NCBI GenBank assembly: GCA_910585755.1
Contig: CAJUFH010000007.1
Coordinates: 1-64,000, forward strand
DNA: 64,000 nucleotides
Source of the DNA: an uncultured Muribaculaceae bacterium
GTDB lineage: Bacteria > Bacteroidota > Bacteroidia > Bacteroidales > Muribaculaceae
Direction of reading: 5' to 3'
A program made the position numbers and the translations under genes. Below, piece by piece: positions 8,962 to 17,408 of this stretch; position 1 is the first letter of the stretch, and every line of letters starts with the position of its first letter. The notes beneath the pieces were generated by a model. The model made no database searches. It had not been told where the DNA came from and saw only the letters and a list, made by a program, of their open reading frames with translations.

Positions 8962-9001
8962 CCCGCCGTTCCCCCCAACCCTGAAATTAAGAAATTTGTT
9001 G

Positions 9002-9009
9002 TATATTTG
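9002..9009 (+). promoter_or_regulatory. -7 box of the mntA-hepT operon
   Basis: TATATTTG fits TAnnTTTG and lies 29 bp before the mntA ATG. A good -33 TTG is not found at the right spacing. Confidence 0.45.
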
Positions 9010-9038
9010 CAATCGCAAGAAATACAAGGCCGAGAATT

Positions 9039-9335
9039 ATGTGTACAAGGCAGGAATGTTTCAGCAGGCTTGAAAAAGCCGCCCCCTATATCCGCGACGA
9101 GTTCGGGGTGACTTCGATGTGCGTATTCGGTTCAATGGCGCGCGGCGACAACCGCATCGACAGCGATGTGGACGTCTGCGTCGACATGCCTCCCAAGATG
9201 TTTTCGCTAATCGGGTTGAAACAATTTCTCCAGGACCTTCTCGGCCTCCCTGTCGACCTCGTGCGCCGACACAACGGCATGAACCAACTGTTAGTTTCCG
9301 AAATCCAGCGCGATGGAATCTCAATCTTCCCGTAG
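9039..9335 (+). CDS. mntA: MntA-type nucleotidyltransferase antitoxin
   Basis: 98-aa minimal nucleotidyltransferase. The catalytic signature GSx10DxD is intact: Gly31-Ser32, then Asp43 and Asp45 (GSMARGDN...SDVDV). In characterised MntA/HepT pairs the MNT protein AMPylates the tyrosine of the HEPN toxin motif and so neutralises it. Here the partner follows immediately and its start codon (9313) would lie inside the last 23 bases of mntA, the usual operon overlap. The partner is frameshifted, so this antitoxin may no longer have a functional target. Confidence 0.88.
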   Translation: MCTRQECFSRLEKAAPYIRDEFGVTSMCVFGSMARGDNRIDSDVDVCVDMPPKMFSLIGLKQFLQDLLGLPVDLVRRHNGMNQLLVSEIQRDGISIFP

Positions 9336-9698
9336 CCCCCACCTCGCCCAAGGGCTCCTGCGCCAAATGGCCGAAGCCTGCGATTTGTTGCTTCTTTGGA
9401 ACAAGTCAACCTCTACCCGGATGAGTTTCTTCTATCACCGGAAGGAACCCAAAAACTTGCCGCAAGTTGTATGCTGCTCGAAAGCATAGGCGAAGGCTGC
9501 AAGAAAATCGACCGACTGATTCCCGGAATCCTTGAACAGCATTTCCCCGAATTGCCCTGGAAACAGATTAAAGGGATGAGGGACCATATAGCCCACGGGT
9601 ATTTCGATATTGACGCGGACGTGATTTTCCATACCGTTAAAAATGACATTGCCCCGCTTCGCGATGCCCTTGCAACCATCGCCGAAAAACTCGCATAG
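9313..9698 (+). pseudogene. hepT: HepT-type HEPN RNase toxin, frameshifted
   Basis: The expected N-terminus (start ATG 9313; LLRQMAEACDLLLLWNKS) is in one frame. The remainder (NLYPDEFLLSPEGTQKLAAS, then the HEPN core) is in a second frame that is open from about 9396 to 9698. A one-base loss between about 9400 and 9416 would explain this: the first frame would otherwise run to a TAG at 9487-9489. The toxin motif Rx4HxY is intact in the second part (MRDHIAHGYF). A truncated product could only start at a TTG near 9396 and would lack the first HEPN helix. Alternatives are a sequencing error or programmed slippage, but no slippery heptamer is evident. Confidence 0.75.
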
Positions 9699-9724
9699 GA
9701 GCAAATACTTACCGAAAAGAGTAA

Positions 9725-9760
9725 ATTCCACCCCGCCCCGGGGTGGAATTTTTGTTTTTA
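9725..9760 (+). terminator. Intrinsic terminator after mntA-hepT
   Basis: Perfect 10-bp stem (ATTCCACCCC / GGGGTGGAAT) with a 5-nt loop, followed by TTTTGTTTTT. It ends the toxin-antitoxin transcript. Confidence 0.85.
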
Positions 9761-9945
9761 CCCCCGTCCAAAACCCTCAGAACAGCCCTGCGAGGGGTAA
9801 TTTCCGCCGCCCGACCACTATTTTACGCCGCCCGAAGCGGCAACCCCTGACGAAACCCGCGGCAGAAACCGCCGTCCGGTGGAATCCCCGCCAACAGTCC
9901 CGTTTTCGCGCCAACCATCGCCCCCTACCGCCCAATTTCCCGTCG

Positions 9946-9953
9946 TAACTTCG
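9946..9953 (+). promoter_or_regulatory. Candidate -7 box before the first small membrane protein
   Basis: TAACTTCG, 55 bp before the ATG at 10008. The remaining DNA between the terminator at 9760 and this box shows no gene or repeat that I can identify. Confidence 0.4.
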
Positions 9954-10007
9954 CGTTGTAGAGCAAAAACAATTTTAATAAGCTCGACTCAAATAATATT
10001 CAAACAT

Positions 10008-10421
10008 ATGAGAAATGTATTACCCTGGTTGGACAATGCTCTTTTCGCGACAATTACTCTTGTTTTTGTCGCGGCATGGGTTTGTGCCATTGTCTCTGCC
10101 ATAAAAACGCACAACAAAAAGAGCATAATCGCGACATGCGGGCTGGCAGCTATCGCCGTGGCTGTTGTCTGTCTTTATGAATTCGGCGCGATACCGTTAT
10201 ACGAGAAGCTGTCTGCCGACAGCGCCATCCCGAGCGGCATGATTGTCGGCTTAGCATTTCTGCTCCTGTTTTGGGGCGCGGTCATCTACCACCTCGTCCT
10301 CTACTACAGGAAACTGCGAAAAGCCTATGACCTGAAAAGTCTGCTTTACTTCCTGTTAACCGCTATTGTCAGCCTGCCGTTGTTAAGCTGGGCCACCTGG
10401 AAAATCATCAGTGAAGTTTAA
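10008..10421 (+). CDS. Small four-helix membrane protein, unknown function (1 of 3)
   Basis: 137 aa with four predicted hydrophobic helices, at about 10-32, 38-58, 74-98 and 107-132. The ATG at 10008 was chosen because upstream codons encode a non-hydrophobic, Pro-rich stretch and a promoter box overlaps them. The C-terminal half (LLLFWGAVI..., a Lys/Arg/Tyr linker, then a final helix with a conserved Trp) resembles the C-terminal halves of the next two genes, suggesting diverged paralogues. I do not recognise the family. It sits directly after the MntA/HepT pair in an accessory patch and has its own terminator upstream and promoter downstream. Confidence 0.65.
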   Translation: MRNVLPWLDNALFATITLVFVAAWVCAIVSAIKTHNKKSIIATCGLAAIAVAVVCLYEFGAIPLYEKLSADSAIPSGMIVGLAFLLLFWGAVIYHLVLYYRKLRKAYDLKSLLYFLLTAIVSLPLLSWATWKIISEV

Positions 10422-10427
10422 CCGCGA

Positions 10428-10459
10428 TTTGGCCGCATTGGATGTTTTCGCTAACTTTG
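10428..10459 (+). promoter_or_regulatory. Promoter of the second small membrane protein gene
   Basis: TTTG (10428-10431), a 20-bp spacer and TAACTTTG (10452-10459): a complete consensus promoter, 48 bp before the ATG at 10508. Confidence 0.7.
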
Positions 10460-10507
10460 CGAGAAAGCATTTATTAAAAGCGAATTTATAAATGCGGCTA
10501 ATCAATC

Positions 10508-11236
10508 ATGAATGAATTTCTAACCTCTCTAAAACCCATACTCCACGACGGCTGGGCCGTCTTCAAAATATTGTTCGTACTGATAGGGTTGGGAGAACTC
10601 TCGTTTTATACAAAGGAACGACTTAAAGCCCGCGACTGGAAAGGCGCGCTTAAATTCGCCGCGCTTTTCATAATCGCCATGGGTGCTTCCTGGCTTTGGT
10701 GCAACGACCTGTTCGCGGAGTTTAGTCCCAAATTACCCCCTATCGAAGATACCGCTTTTTATAAATGGTTCGCAACTACTTCCATCGGCATCAAATGGCA
10801 GACCTGCGCGAAGATTCTCGGCGCCCTGTATATCGCTGCGCTATGGGCGGCATTCGCCGTAATCTGGAGAATCGTGTTCAAGCGCGTGAGACGCATCCGA
10901 AGCAAAATCACCAACAAGCAGGATATGCCGTCCGTCATAGGGATGGCGGTTATCTGCCTCTTTACCGCCGCGATAGCCTTTTTAATCTCCTCAACAATAT
11001 GGAAAGCCGCCGTCGAGGTCGGGAACATCGGGCCGGAGGAACCGGCGACTGTCGGCAAGGTACTGCTTATGACCTTCTTCGCCCTTCTTTGGGGCCGCGT
11101 GATCGCGGCCCTCGGCATCAGCACCCACAAAAGTATCCACCGCGGCCGGCGGCGCGACTACGCCGAACTCGCCCTTTCGGTATGCCTCGTAGTCGCCGTC
11201 AGCTACATAAGCTGGCTCCTCGTCCCGACAATCTGA
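10508..11236 (+). CDS. Multi-pass membrane protein, unknown function (2 of 3)
   Basis: 242 aa with about six hydrophobic helices. The N-terminal part adds two to three helices compared with its neighbours, separated by a basic loop. The central loop is strongly basic (FKRVRRIRSKITNKQ), consistent with a cytoplasmic orientation. The C-terminus repeats the arrangement seen in the flanking genes: a helix with LLWGRVI, a basic loop ending in RDY, then a last helix with SYISWLL. The next gene starts 21 bp after the stop, so the two are probably cotranscribed. No recognised family. Confidence 0.65.
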   Translation: MNEFLTSLKPILHDGWAVFKILFVLIGLGELSFYTKERLKARDWKGALKFAALFIIAMGASWLWCNDLFAEFSPKLPPIEDTAFYKWFATTSIGIKWQTCAKILGALYIAALWAAFAVIWRIVFKRVRRIRSKITNKQDMPSVIGMAVICLFTAAIAFLISSTIWKAAVEVGNIGPEEPATVGKVLLMTFFALLWGRVIAALGISTHKSIHRGRRRDYAELALSVCLVVAVSYISWLLVPTI

Positions 11237-11257
11237 AACAATACAGCGTAATTGGCT

Positions 11258-11725
11258 ATGGACGCGTTTCTTGACGGGCAGTTTAACGTTATCAGGCAGT
11301 TTTTCGAGCTGCGGCAGATGTGGCGGTTATGGATTCCGCTGCTGGTGTTCCTGACTTTCTGGATTCAGTATGCCAAGGCCAGATGGCTCGCCCGCGACAA
11401 GCGGGGCATCGCTATTGCCGCAGTGCTGCTCGTCGCCGGCGCGGTCGGGGTATATTTCCTTTACGGATGGCTGACGAATCCCGCGGAACTCGAAGCCGCG
11501 AAGCCGCCCCGCGACCCGGCGGGAGACCGGCTCGTCCGCAACTTCGTGATTATCCTGCTATGGGTAATTTACGCCTGCCATTTTGCCAAGGCGGTATTCT
11601 TCGCCGTCAGGCGCAAGATGGCGAAAGACTACCGGCGGCTTCTTATGACAATTTTCGTATACGCGCCTTTTTATGCTCTGACCACCTGGTTTATCTTGCG
11701 TCTTTTCGAGTCCGCCGGGAATTAG
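11258..11725 (+). CDS. Small four-helix membrane protein, unknown function (3 of 3)
   Basis: 155 aa. Hydrophobic helices at about 22-40, 50-70, 90-112 and 125-148, joined by basic loops. The last two helices again match the neighbour pattern: IILLWVIYACH, a basic linker ending KDYRRLL, then a final helix with TTWF. The ATG at 11258 is preferred over a TTG six bases earlier. Its stop codon overlaps that of the convergent antiporter gene (stops at 11722-11725). Function unknown; co-operonic with the gene before it. Confidence 0.65.
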   Translation: MDAFLDGQFNVIRQFFELRQMWRLWIPLLVFLTFWIQYAKARWLARDKRGIAIAAVLLVAGAVGVYFLYGWLTNPAELEAAKPPRDPAGDRLVRNFVIILLWVIYACHFAKAVFFAVRRKMAKDYRRLLMTIFVYAPFYALTTWFILRLFESAGN

Positions 11726-12705
11726 GCGGGGAGGTTGAGGATGAGCCAGGCGGTGTAGGCGACATACAGCAGTACCATCAAAGCGCCCTCCCAACGGGTG
11801 ATCGTGCGGGCGCGGCCGAAGAAGGAGCCGACGACCCAGAAGAGGACGCTTGCGGCGGTCAGCACTAAGAGGTCGGCAAAGCCTATCGTGCCGAAACTAA
11901 GGGGCTTGATGGTAGAGGTTACGCCAAGCACGAAGAAGATGTTGAAGATGTTGGAGCCGATAACGTTCCCCATGCAGATTCCGGGATTCCCCTTGGCCGC
12001 CGCCACAACGGAGGTCGCCAGTTCGGGCAGCGAGGTTCCCGCCGCGAGGATTGTCAGGCCGATCAGCCCCTCCGACCATCCTACCGACTTGGCGATTCCG
12101 CAAGCGCCGTCGACAAACCATTCGCCGCCGAACACCAGCCCCGCCAGTCCCCCGAGCACATAAACTATTGCCTTCCAGAGCGGCATCCGCTTCATTGCCG
12201 CCCCCTCGGCCTCCGCGGGGTCGCTCCCCGGCTCCACGCGCCGGGCCGACGCGAAGGTATAGCGCATGAACACTATGAAAAACAGCAGGAGCAGCAACCC
12301 GTCGACCCGCGTAAGGACCATCGAGCCCCCGTCGAGCCACGGCGCGCTCCCCATGACGAGCAGAACTACCGAGGAGAGCACCACCAGCGGAATCTCGTTA
12401 AGAAGCACCCCGCGCTCAACCGTTATAGGCTTAATCATCGCGCAGACCCCGACAATCACAAGTATATTGAACACGTTGGACCCCACGATGTTGCCTATCG
12501 CCATCTCAGTAGAGGCGTTGAAGGCGCTCGTAACCGACACCACCAGCTCCGGCGCGCTCGTCATCATCGAAACCACCGTCAGACCCACCAGGAAGTCGGA
12601 CATCCCGAACCTCTTGGCCAGCGCGGCCGACCCGTCGGTCATAAAGTTGGCTCCAACGAGAATCAGCACAATCCCGACAAGGAGCAGCAAGCAGTCAATC
12701 GCCAT
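11722..12705 (-). CDS. Calcium/sodium antiporter (CaCA family, YrbG-like)
   Basis: 327-aa inner-membrane cation exchanger with ten hydrophobic helices arranged as two inverted halves. The two alpha repeats are clear: MTSAPELVVSVTSA with GNIVGSNVFNI in the first half, and AGTSLPELATSVVAA with GNVIGSNIFNI in the second. The acidic Glu of each SxPE motif is the ion ligand in this family. A cytoplasmic loop (about 160-190) separates the halves. The ATG at 12705 was chosen because upstream codons run into a repeat. It is convergent with the small membrane protein gene, sharing four bases at the stops. Confidence 0.92.
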   Translation of the reverse strand: MAIDCLLLLVGIVLILVGANFMTDGSAALAKRFGMSDFLVGLTVVSMMTSAPELVVSVTSAFNASTEMAIGNIVGSNVFNILVIVGVCAMIKPITVERGVLLNEIPLVVLSSVVLLVMGSAPWLDGGSMVLTRVDGLLLLLFFIVFMRYTFASARRVEPGSDPAEAEGAAMKRMPLWKAIVYVLGGLAGLVFGGEWFVDGACGIAKSVGWSEGLIGLTILAAGTSLPELATSVVAAAKGNPGICMGNVIGSNIFNIFFVLGVTSTIKPLSFGTIGFADLLVLTAASVLFWVVGSFFGRARTITRWEGALMVLLYVAYTAWLILNLPA

Positions 12706-12725
12706 CTCTCTTTCAAATTTAATGC

Positions 12726-12830
12726 GAAAAGTGAAGGGTGAAAGGTGAAGATAATACTCCTTTAGATAAACTATTTCCTTCACTCAGGCGCAGCCTGACC
12801 TTTCACTTTCCACTATTCACCTTTTATAAA
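12726..12830. repeat. GTGAAAAGTGAAG-type repeat with inverted partner
   Basis: GAAAAGTGAAGGGTGAAAGG (12726-12745) and its inverted form (CCTTCACT, CCTTTCACTTTCC, TATTCACC; 12777-12821) flank a short AT-rich centre. It lies just upstream of the antiporter gene and is the same family as the repeats at 2941 and 18723. Confidence 0.65.
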
Positions 12831-12916
12831 GGGATAACGCTCCGCGGCGCGGAAAGATTGCGCCGCGCCGCGATGTTTTTTTATCCGGTTTTTCTGTTTT
12901 CTAACATGCCCGTGAG

Positions 12917-12948
12917 TTTGGCCGTCCGCAAAAAATGGCGTAACTTAG
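12917..12948 (+). promoter_or_regulatory. Promoter of the glycine cleavage operon
   Basis: TTTG (12917-12920), a 20-bp spacer and TAACTTAG (12941-12948), close to TAnnTTTG with one mismatch. A leader of about 45 bp before gcvT follows. No glycine riboswitch-like structure is evident in this short leader. Confidence 0.5.
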
Positions 12949-13000
12949 GGGCTGTAATTTTTATACGATTCTTATACAGGAACGCCTGAATATTTATACA

Positions 13001-14098
13001 ATGGAAGAGATCAAGAAAACCTGCCTCCACGACCTGCACCAGGCCCTTGGCGCGCAGATGAGCCCTTTCGCGGGCTGGGACATGCCGATCCAGTATGCCG
13101 GAATCGAAGAAGAGCACCGGGCCGTGCGCGAGGCGTGCGGCGTGTTCGACGTCTCACACATGGGGGAGGTGAACATCTCCGGCCCTGACGCCGAAAAGCT
13201 CGTCAACCGCCTGTTCACCAACGACGTGGCCGGAGCGCCGGTCGGGCAGTGCTTCTACGGCATGATGCTCCACCCCGACGGGGGCGTCGTCGACGACCTG
13301 CTGGTCTACAAGCGCGCCGCCGACAGCTTCCTCCTGGTAATCAACGCCGCCAACATCGCCAAGGACGAGGCCTGGATTCTCTCCAACGCCGAGGGGTACG
13401 ACGTAAAAGTCGACCTCCTCTCTGAAACCACCGCCGAGCTGGCAATCCAGGGTCCGAAAGCCGAATCGGTAGTCGAGAGCGTGCTCGGCATCCCCTGTGC
13501 CGACCTCGCCTTCTATACCTTCAAGGAGCTGGAGGTCGAGGGTAAGCCCGCGATCATCAGCCGCACCGGCTACACCGGCGAGGACGGCTTCGAGCTCTAC
13601 GCCCCCGCGGAGGTAATCCGCTCTGCCTGGCAGAAACTCATGGCTTCCGGCGAGGCCGCGCCCTGCGGTCTCGGATGCCGCGACACCCTCCGCTTCGAAG
13701 TCGGGCTACCCCTCTACGGCGACGAGCTGGCCGACGACATTACCCCCGTCGAAGCCGGCCTCTCGATGTTCGTCAAGCTCGACAAAACCGACATGATCGG
13801 CCGCGACGCGGTCGCCGCGCAGAAGGCCGAAGGCCCCCGCCGCAAGTCTGTCGGACTGGAGCTCAAAGACCGCGCCATTCCCCGCCACGGCTACGAGGTG
13901 CTCGACCCGGAGGGGAACGTCATCGGACATGTCACGACCGGCTACCACTGCATCTCCGTCGACAAGAGCGTAGCGATGGCCCTCATAGACAGCCGCTTTG
14001 CCAAGCAGGGGACCGAGCTGCAGGTGCGCATCCGCCGCAAGACCTTCCCCGCGACCGTCGTCCCGAAGAAATTCTACAAGAAATCATACAAAAACTAA
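13001..14098 (+). CDS. gcvT: Glycine cleavage system T protein (aminomethyltransferase)
   Basis: 365-aa cytosolic enzyme that moves the methylene group from the aminomethyl-lipoyl arm of H protein to tetrahydrofolate and releases ammonia. Family hallmarks include the N-terminal SPFAGWDMPIQYAGI, FDVSHMGEV, the folate-binding central fold with ISRTGYTGEDGFELY and RDTLRFEVGLPLYG, and the C-terminal GCV_T_C barrel with GHVTTGYHC. Length is normal. It is the first gene of the gcv cluster and is followed by gcvH after 29 bp. Confidence 0.97.
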   Translation: MEEIKKTCLHDLHQALGAQMSPFAGWDMPIQYAGIEEEHRAVREACGVFDVSHMGEVNISGPDAEKLVNRLFTNDVAGAPVGQCFYGMMLHPDGGVVDDLLVYKRAADSFLLVINAANIAKDEAWILSNAEGYDVKVDLLSETTAELAIQGPKAESVVESVLGIPCADLAFYTFKELEVEGKPAIISRTGYTGEDGFELYAPAEVIRSAWQKLMASGEAAPCGLGCRDTLRFEVGLPLYGDELADDITPVEAGLSMFVKLDKTDMIGRDAVAAQKAEGPRRKSVGLELKDRAIPRHGYEVLDPEGNVIGHVTTGYHCISVDKSVAMALIDSRFAKQGTELQVRIRRKTFPATVVPKKFYKKSYKN

Positions 14099-14127
14099 CC
14101 CACTCAACCACATACACCGAAAATATT

Positions 14128-14496
14128 ATGATCTACTATTCCGAATCCCACGAATATATCCGCGTAGAAGGCGAGGAAGGCTTCATCGGCATCTCCGACT
14201 ACGCCCAGAAACAGCTCGGCAACGTCGTCTACGTCGACATGCCCGAGGAAGGGGACGAAATCACCGCCGGCGACGACTTCGGCGCCATTGAAAGCGTAAA
14301 GGCCGCTTCCGACCTTATCGCCCCCGTTTCCGGCGAGGTCCTGGAGGTCAACACCGCCCTGGAGGAGAACCCCCGCCTGGTAAACGAGGACCCGATGGCC
14401 AACTGGATTATCAAAGTTTCCATCCAGGACCCCTCCCAGCTCGACTCCCTCATGGACGAAGAGCGCTACGCCGCCTACTGCGCCTCCCTCCATTAA
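14128..14496 (+). CDS. gcvH: Glycine cleavage system H protein
   Basis: 122-aa lipoyl carrier that shuttles the aminomethyl group between P, T and L proteins. The lipoylation site is Lys58 within ESVKAASDL, on the beta-turn expected for biotinyl/lipoyl domains. The N-terminus (YYSESHEYIRVEGEEGFIGI) and the C-terminal NPRLVNEDPMANWIIKV are typical. Start ATG at 14128; the next gene begins 12 bp after the stop, so it is translated from the gcv message. Confidence 0.97.
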   Translation: MIYYSESHEYIRVEGEEGFIGISDYAQKQLGNVVYVDMPEEGDEITAGDDFGAIESVKAASDLIAPVSGEVLEVNTALEENPRLVNEDPMANWIIKVSIQDPSQLDSLMDEERYAAYCASLH

Positions 14497-14508
14497 ACAC
14501 CAACAACG

Positions 14509-15843
14509 ATGCACCGCTATTTTCCCCATACAGAGGAGGATATCCGGGCCATGCTCGACCGCTGCGGCGTCGCGGAGCTTAAAGACCTCTACTGCGACGT
14601 CCCCGAAGAGCTGGCCCTCAAAGCCCCCTACGATCTCCCAGAGGAGATGAGCGAGACCGAAGTGCGCCGCCACTTCGGTCTCCTCGCCGCACGCGATATC
14701 CCCCTGACGGCCTGCTTCGCCGGGGGCGGCTTCTACGACCACGCCGTTCCCGCAGCCGCCCGCTCGCTGATCGGCCGCTCGGAGTTCCTGACTGCCTACA
14801 CCCCCTACCAGCCCGAAATCTCGCAGGGCACGCTGCAATACATCTTTGAATACCAGACGATGATGTGCCGCCTGACGGGAATGGAGGTCTCCAACGCCTC
14901 GATGTACGACGGCGCAACCGCGACTGCCGAAGCCGCCCTTATGGCCGTCGCCGCCTCCCGCAAGAAGCGCCGAGTGCTCCTCTCCGCGACAATCGCCCCG
15001 GCGGTGCGCAGAGTGGTCGCGACCTACGCCCGCTACCACGGCATCGACCTCGAGGAGGTCCGCGAAGAGGGGGGCGTTACCTCCCGCGCCCACCTCGAAG
15101 AGCTGCTCGCCGGCCGCGACGACATAGCCGCCGTGATTGTCCCCGTACCTAATTATTATGGTATAATAGAGGACCACACCGGGCTGGCAGACCTCTGCCA
15201 CTCGAAGAAGGCGCTGCTCGTAATGCAGTGCGTCGCAGCCGACCTGGCCGTGCTGCGCACCCCCGGCGAATGGGGCGCCGACATAGCGTGCGGCGACGCC
15301 CAAAGCCTCGGCATACCCCTCAGCTTCGGAGGCCCCTACCTCGGTTTCCTCTGCGCGACGAAGGCGCTGATGAGAAAGATGCCCGGCAGAATCGTCGGAG
15401 CCACCACCGACAGCCGCGGCCAGCGCTCCTTCGTCCTCACCCTCCAGGCCCGCGAGCAGCACATACGCCGCGAGAAAGCAACCTCCAACATCTGCTCCAA
15501 CCAGGGCCTGATGACGCTCTACGCCTCGATTTATATGAGCCTTACCGGCGCGAAGGGTCTGCGCGAAATCGCCATGGCCGGCCACAACGCCGCCCTCTAC
15601 CTCCTCGGGAAGATGACCGAGGGGGGCCGAGCCCGGCTCGTATACCCCGACAAGCCCTTCCTCAACGAGTTCCTCCTGGAGACCGACTACCCCGCCCAGG
15701 CGCTGGTCGACGCCGCCCTCGACCGCGGAATCCTCGCCGGAATAAAGGTCGCCGACAACCGCATCCTCATGGCCGCCACCGAGATGCAGACCCGCGGCCA
15801 GATCGACCTCCTCGCCGAAACAGCAGCAACCCTCAAAAACTAA
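14509..15843 (+). CDS. gcvPA: Glycine dehydrogenase (decarboxylating) subunit 1
   Basis: 444-aa alpha subunit of the two-subunit P protein, the PLP-dependent glycine decarboxylase. It begins with MHRYFPHTEEDIRAML and contains the conserved YTPYQPEISQGTLQ and EYQTMMCRLTGMEVSNASMY segments. It has the aminotransferase fold but lacks the PLP lysine, which is in subunit 2, as usual for split P proteins. Gap of 5 bp to gcvPB. Length is normal. Confidence 0.97.
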   Translation: MHRYFPHTEEDIRAMLDRCGVAELKDLYCDVPEELALKAPYDLPEEMSETEVRRHFGLLAARDIPLTACFAGGGFYDHAVPAAARSLIGRSEFLTAYTPYQPEISQGTLQYIFEYQTMMCRLTGMEVSNASMYDGATATAEAALMAVAASRKKRRVLLSATIAPAVRRVVATYARYHGIDLEEVREEGGVTSRAHLEELLAGRDDIAAVIVPVPNYYGIIEDHTGLADLCHSKKALLVMQCVAADLAVLRTPGEWGADIACGDAQSLGIPLSFGGPYLGFLCATKALMRKMPGRIVGATTDSRGQRSFVLTLQAREQHIRREKATSNICSNQGLMTLYASIYMSLTGAKGLREIAMAGHNAALYLLGKMTEGGRARLVYPDKPFLNEFLLETDYPAQALVDAALDRGILAGIKVADNRILMAATEMQTRGQIDLLAETAATLKN

Positions 15844-15848
15844 GAAAA

Positions 15849-17315
15849 ATGAACAGAGAATTATACGGAAAACTGGTTTTTGAGATTTCGCATCCCGGGC
15901 GCTCGGCATTCCGACTCCCGAAATCGGGCATCCCCGTAGTTGAGAAGCCGGAAGCGGCCCCGATTCCCGCGACCCTCCTCCGCGAGACCCCCCTCGACCT
16001 CCCCGAATGTGACGAACCGAGCCTGGTACGCCACTACAACAATATGTCGACCAACAACTTCGGCGTCGATACCGGCTTCTATCCCCTCGGCTCGTGCACG
16101 ATGAAGCACAACCCGAAAATCAACGAGGAGATGGCCTCCCACCCCGCCTTCGCCTCCCTCCACCCCGCGACCCCGGCGAAAGCCTCCCAAGGCGCGCTCG
16201 CGCTCTACTGGGAGCTGCAACAGGCGCTTTCCGAAATCGGAGGTATGGCCGAGTTCACCCTGAACCCCTTCGCCGGGGCCCACGGCGAGCTGACCGGCCT
16301 GATGGTGATCCGCGCCTACCACGACAGCCGCGGCGACGCTAAGCGCCGCAAGGTGATCGTCCCCGACTCGGCCCACGGCACCAACCCCGCCTCGGCTGCC
16401 GTCTGCGGCCTCGAGGTTGTGGAGGTCAAGAGCCGCCCCGACGGCACGGTGGATGTCGAAGACCTCCGCCCCCTGCTCGACGACTCCGTGGCGGCGATGA
16501 TGATGACGAACCCCAACACCCTCGGCATCTTCGAGAAGAACATACCCGAAATCGCCCGCCTGGTCCACGAGGCCGGCGCGCTGATGTACTACGACGGCGC
16601 AAACCTCAACCCGATGCTCGGGGTCGCCCGCCCCGGCGACATGGGATTCGACGTCATGCACATCAACCTCCACAAGACCTTCTCGACCCCCCACGGCGGC
16701 GGTGGACCCGGCAGCGGACCCGTAGGCGTCCGAGCCGGACTTGAGCAGTTCCTCCCCTCCCCACGCGTCACCCGCCGCCCCGACGGCTCTTTCGCCATAG
16801 AGGCCCCGGAGACAGCCCTCGGCTCGATTTCCGCAACCCTCGGCAACTTCGCCGTGCAGGCCCGCGCCCTGAGCTACATCCTCTCCCTCGGTTCCGAAGG
16901 ACTTATGCAGGCCGGACCCCTCGCGACCCTCAACGCCAACTACGTCAAGGAGTCGCTGAAAGACTGCTACCTCCTACCGATCGAAGGGGTATGCAAGCAC
17001 GAGTTCGTCTTCGACGGCCTCCGCGACAAGTCGACCGGCGTGACGACCCTCAACGTCGCCAAGCGCCTCCTCGACCGCGGCTACCACGCCCCGACGATCT
17101 ACTTCCCCCTCCTCTTCCACGAGTCCCTGATGATCGAGCCGACGGAGACCGAGAGCCGCGAGACCCTCGACGAGTTCATCGATGCCATGCGCGACATCGC
17201 CCGTGAGGCCGCCGAGAACCCCGAAATCGTTAAAACCGCCCCCCACAACACCCCCATCTCCCACCCCGACGACACCGAGGCCGCCCTCCACCCCGTAGTG
17301 CGCTTCGAAGCCTGA
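15849..17315 (+). CDS. gcvPB: Glycine dehydrogenase (decarboxylating) subunit 2
   Basis: 488-aa beta subunit carrying the PLP cofactor. The Schiff-base lysine is Lys276 in INLHKTFSTPHGGGGPG. Other conserved parts are FYPLGSCTMKHNPKINE near residue 78, and HGTNPASAAVCG. The ATG at 15849 gives the standard N-terminus (MNRELYGKLVFEISHPGRS); the open frame continues upstream only as a shadow of gcvPA. The 93-bp gap to lpd holds an AT-rich tandem repeat. Confidence 0.97.
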   Translation: MNRELYGKLVFEISHPGRSAFRLPKSGIPVVEKPEAAPIPATLLRETPLDLPECDEPSLVRHYNNMSTNNFGVDTGFYPLGSCTMKHNPKINEEMASHPAFASLHPATPAKASQGALALYWELQQALSEIGGMAEFTLNPFAGAHGELTGLMVIRAYHDSRGDAKRRKVIVPDSAHGTNPASAAVCGLEVVEVKSRPDGTVDVEDLRPLLDDSVAAMMMTNPNTLGIFEKNIPEIARLVHEAGALMYYDGANLNPMLGVARPGDMGFDVMHINLHKTFSTPHGGGGPGSGPVGVRAGLEQFLPSPRVTRRPDGSFAIEAPETALGSISATLGNFAVQARALSYILSLGSEGLMQAGPLATLNANYVKESLKDCYLLPIEGVCKHEFVFDGLRDKSTGVTTLNVAKRLLDRGYHAPTIYFPLLFHESLMIEPTETESRETLDEFIDAMRDIAREAAENPEIVKTAPHNTPISHPDDTEAALHPVVRFEA

Positions 17316-17334
17316 ACCCAGGCAATTTATACTT

Positions 17335-17397
17335 CTTATAAAACATTATAATTCTTATAAATCTTATAAATCATTGTAATTCTTATAAGACTTATAA
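17335..17397. repeat. 28-bp AT-rich tandem repeat between gcvPB and lpd
   Basis: CTTATAA occurs five times, starting at 17335, 17354, 17363, 17382 and 17391. The alternating 19/9-bp spacing is a 28-bp tandem unit present a little over twice. It stands out in GC-rich surroundings. The units are directly adjacent without spacers, so this is not CRISPR. Confidence 0.8.
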
Positions 17398-17408
17398 TCC
17401 AATTAAAG

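Noticed and set aside
14104..15909. A 601-codon antisense frame over gcvH and gcvPA
   Set aside because: Same explanation: a shadow of conserved enzyme genes on the other strand with unnatural composition.
17335..17397. Possible CRISPR array
   Set aside because: The units follow each other without unique spacers, are AT-rich, and no cas gene is present.
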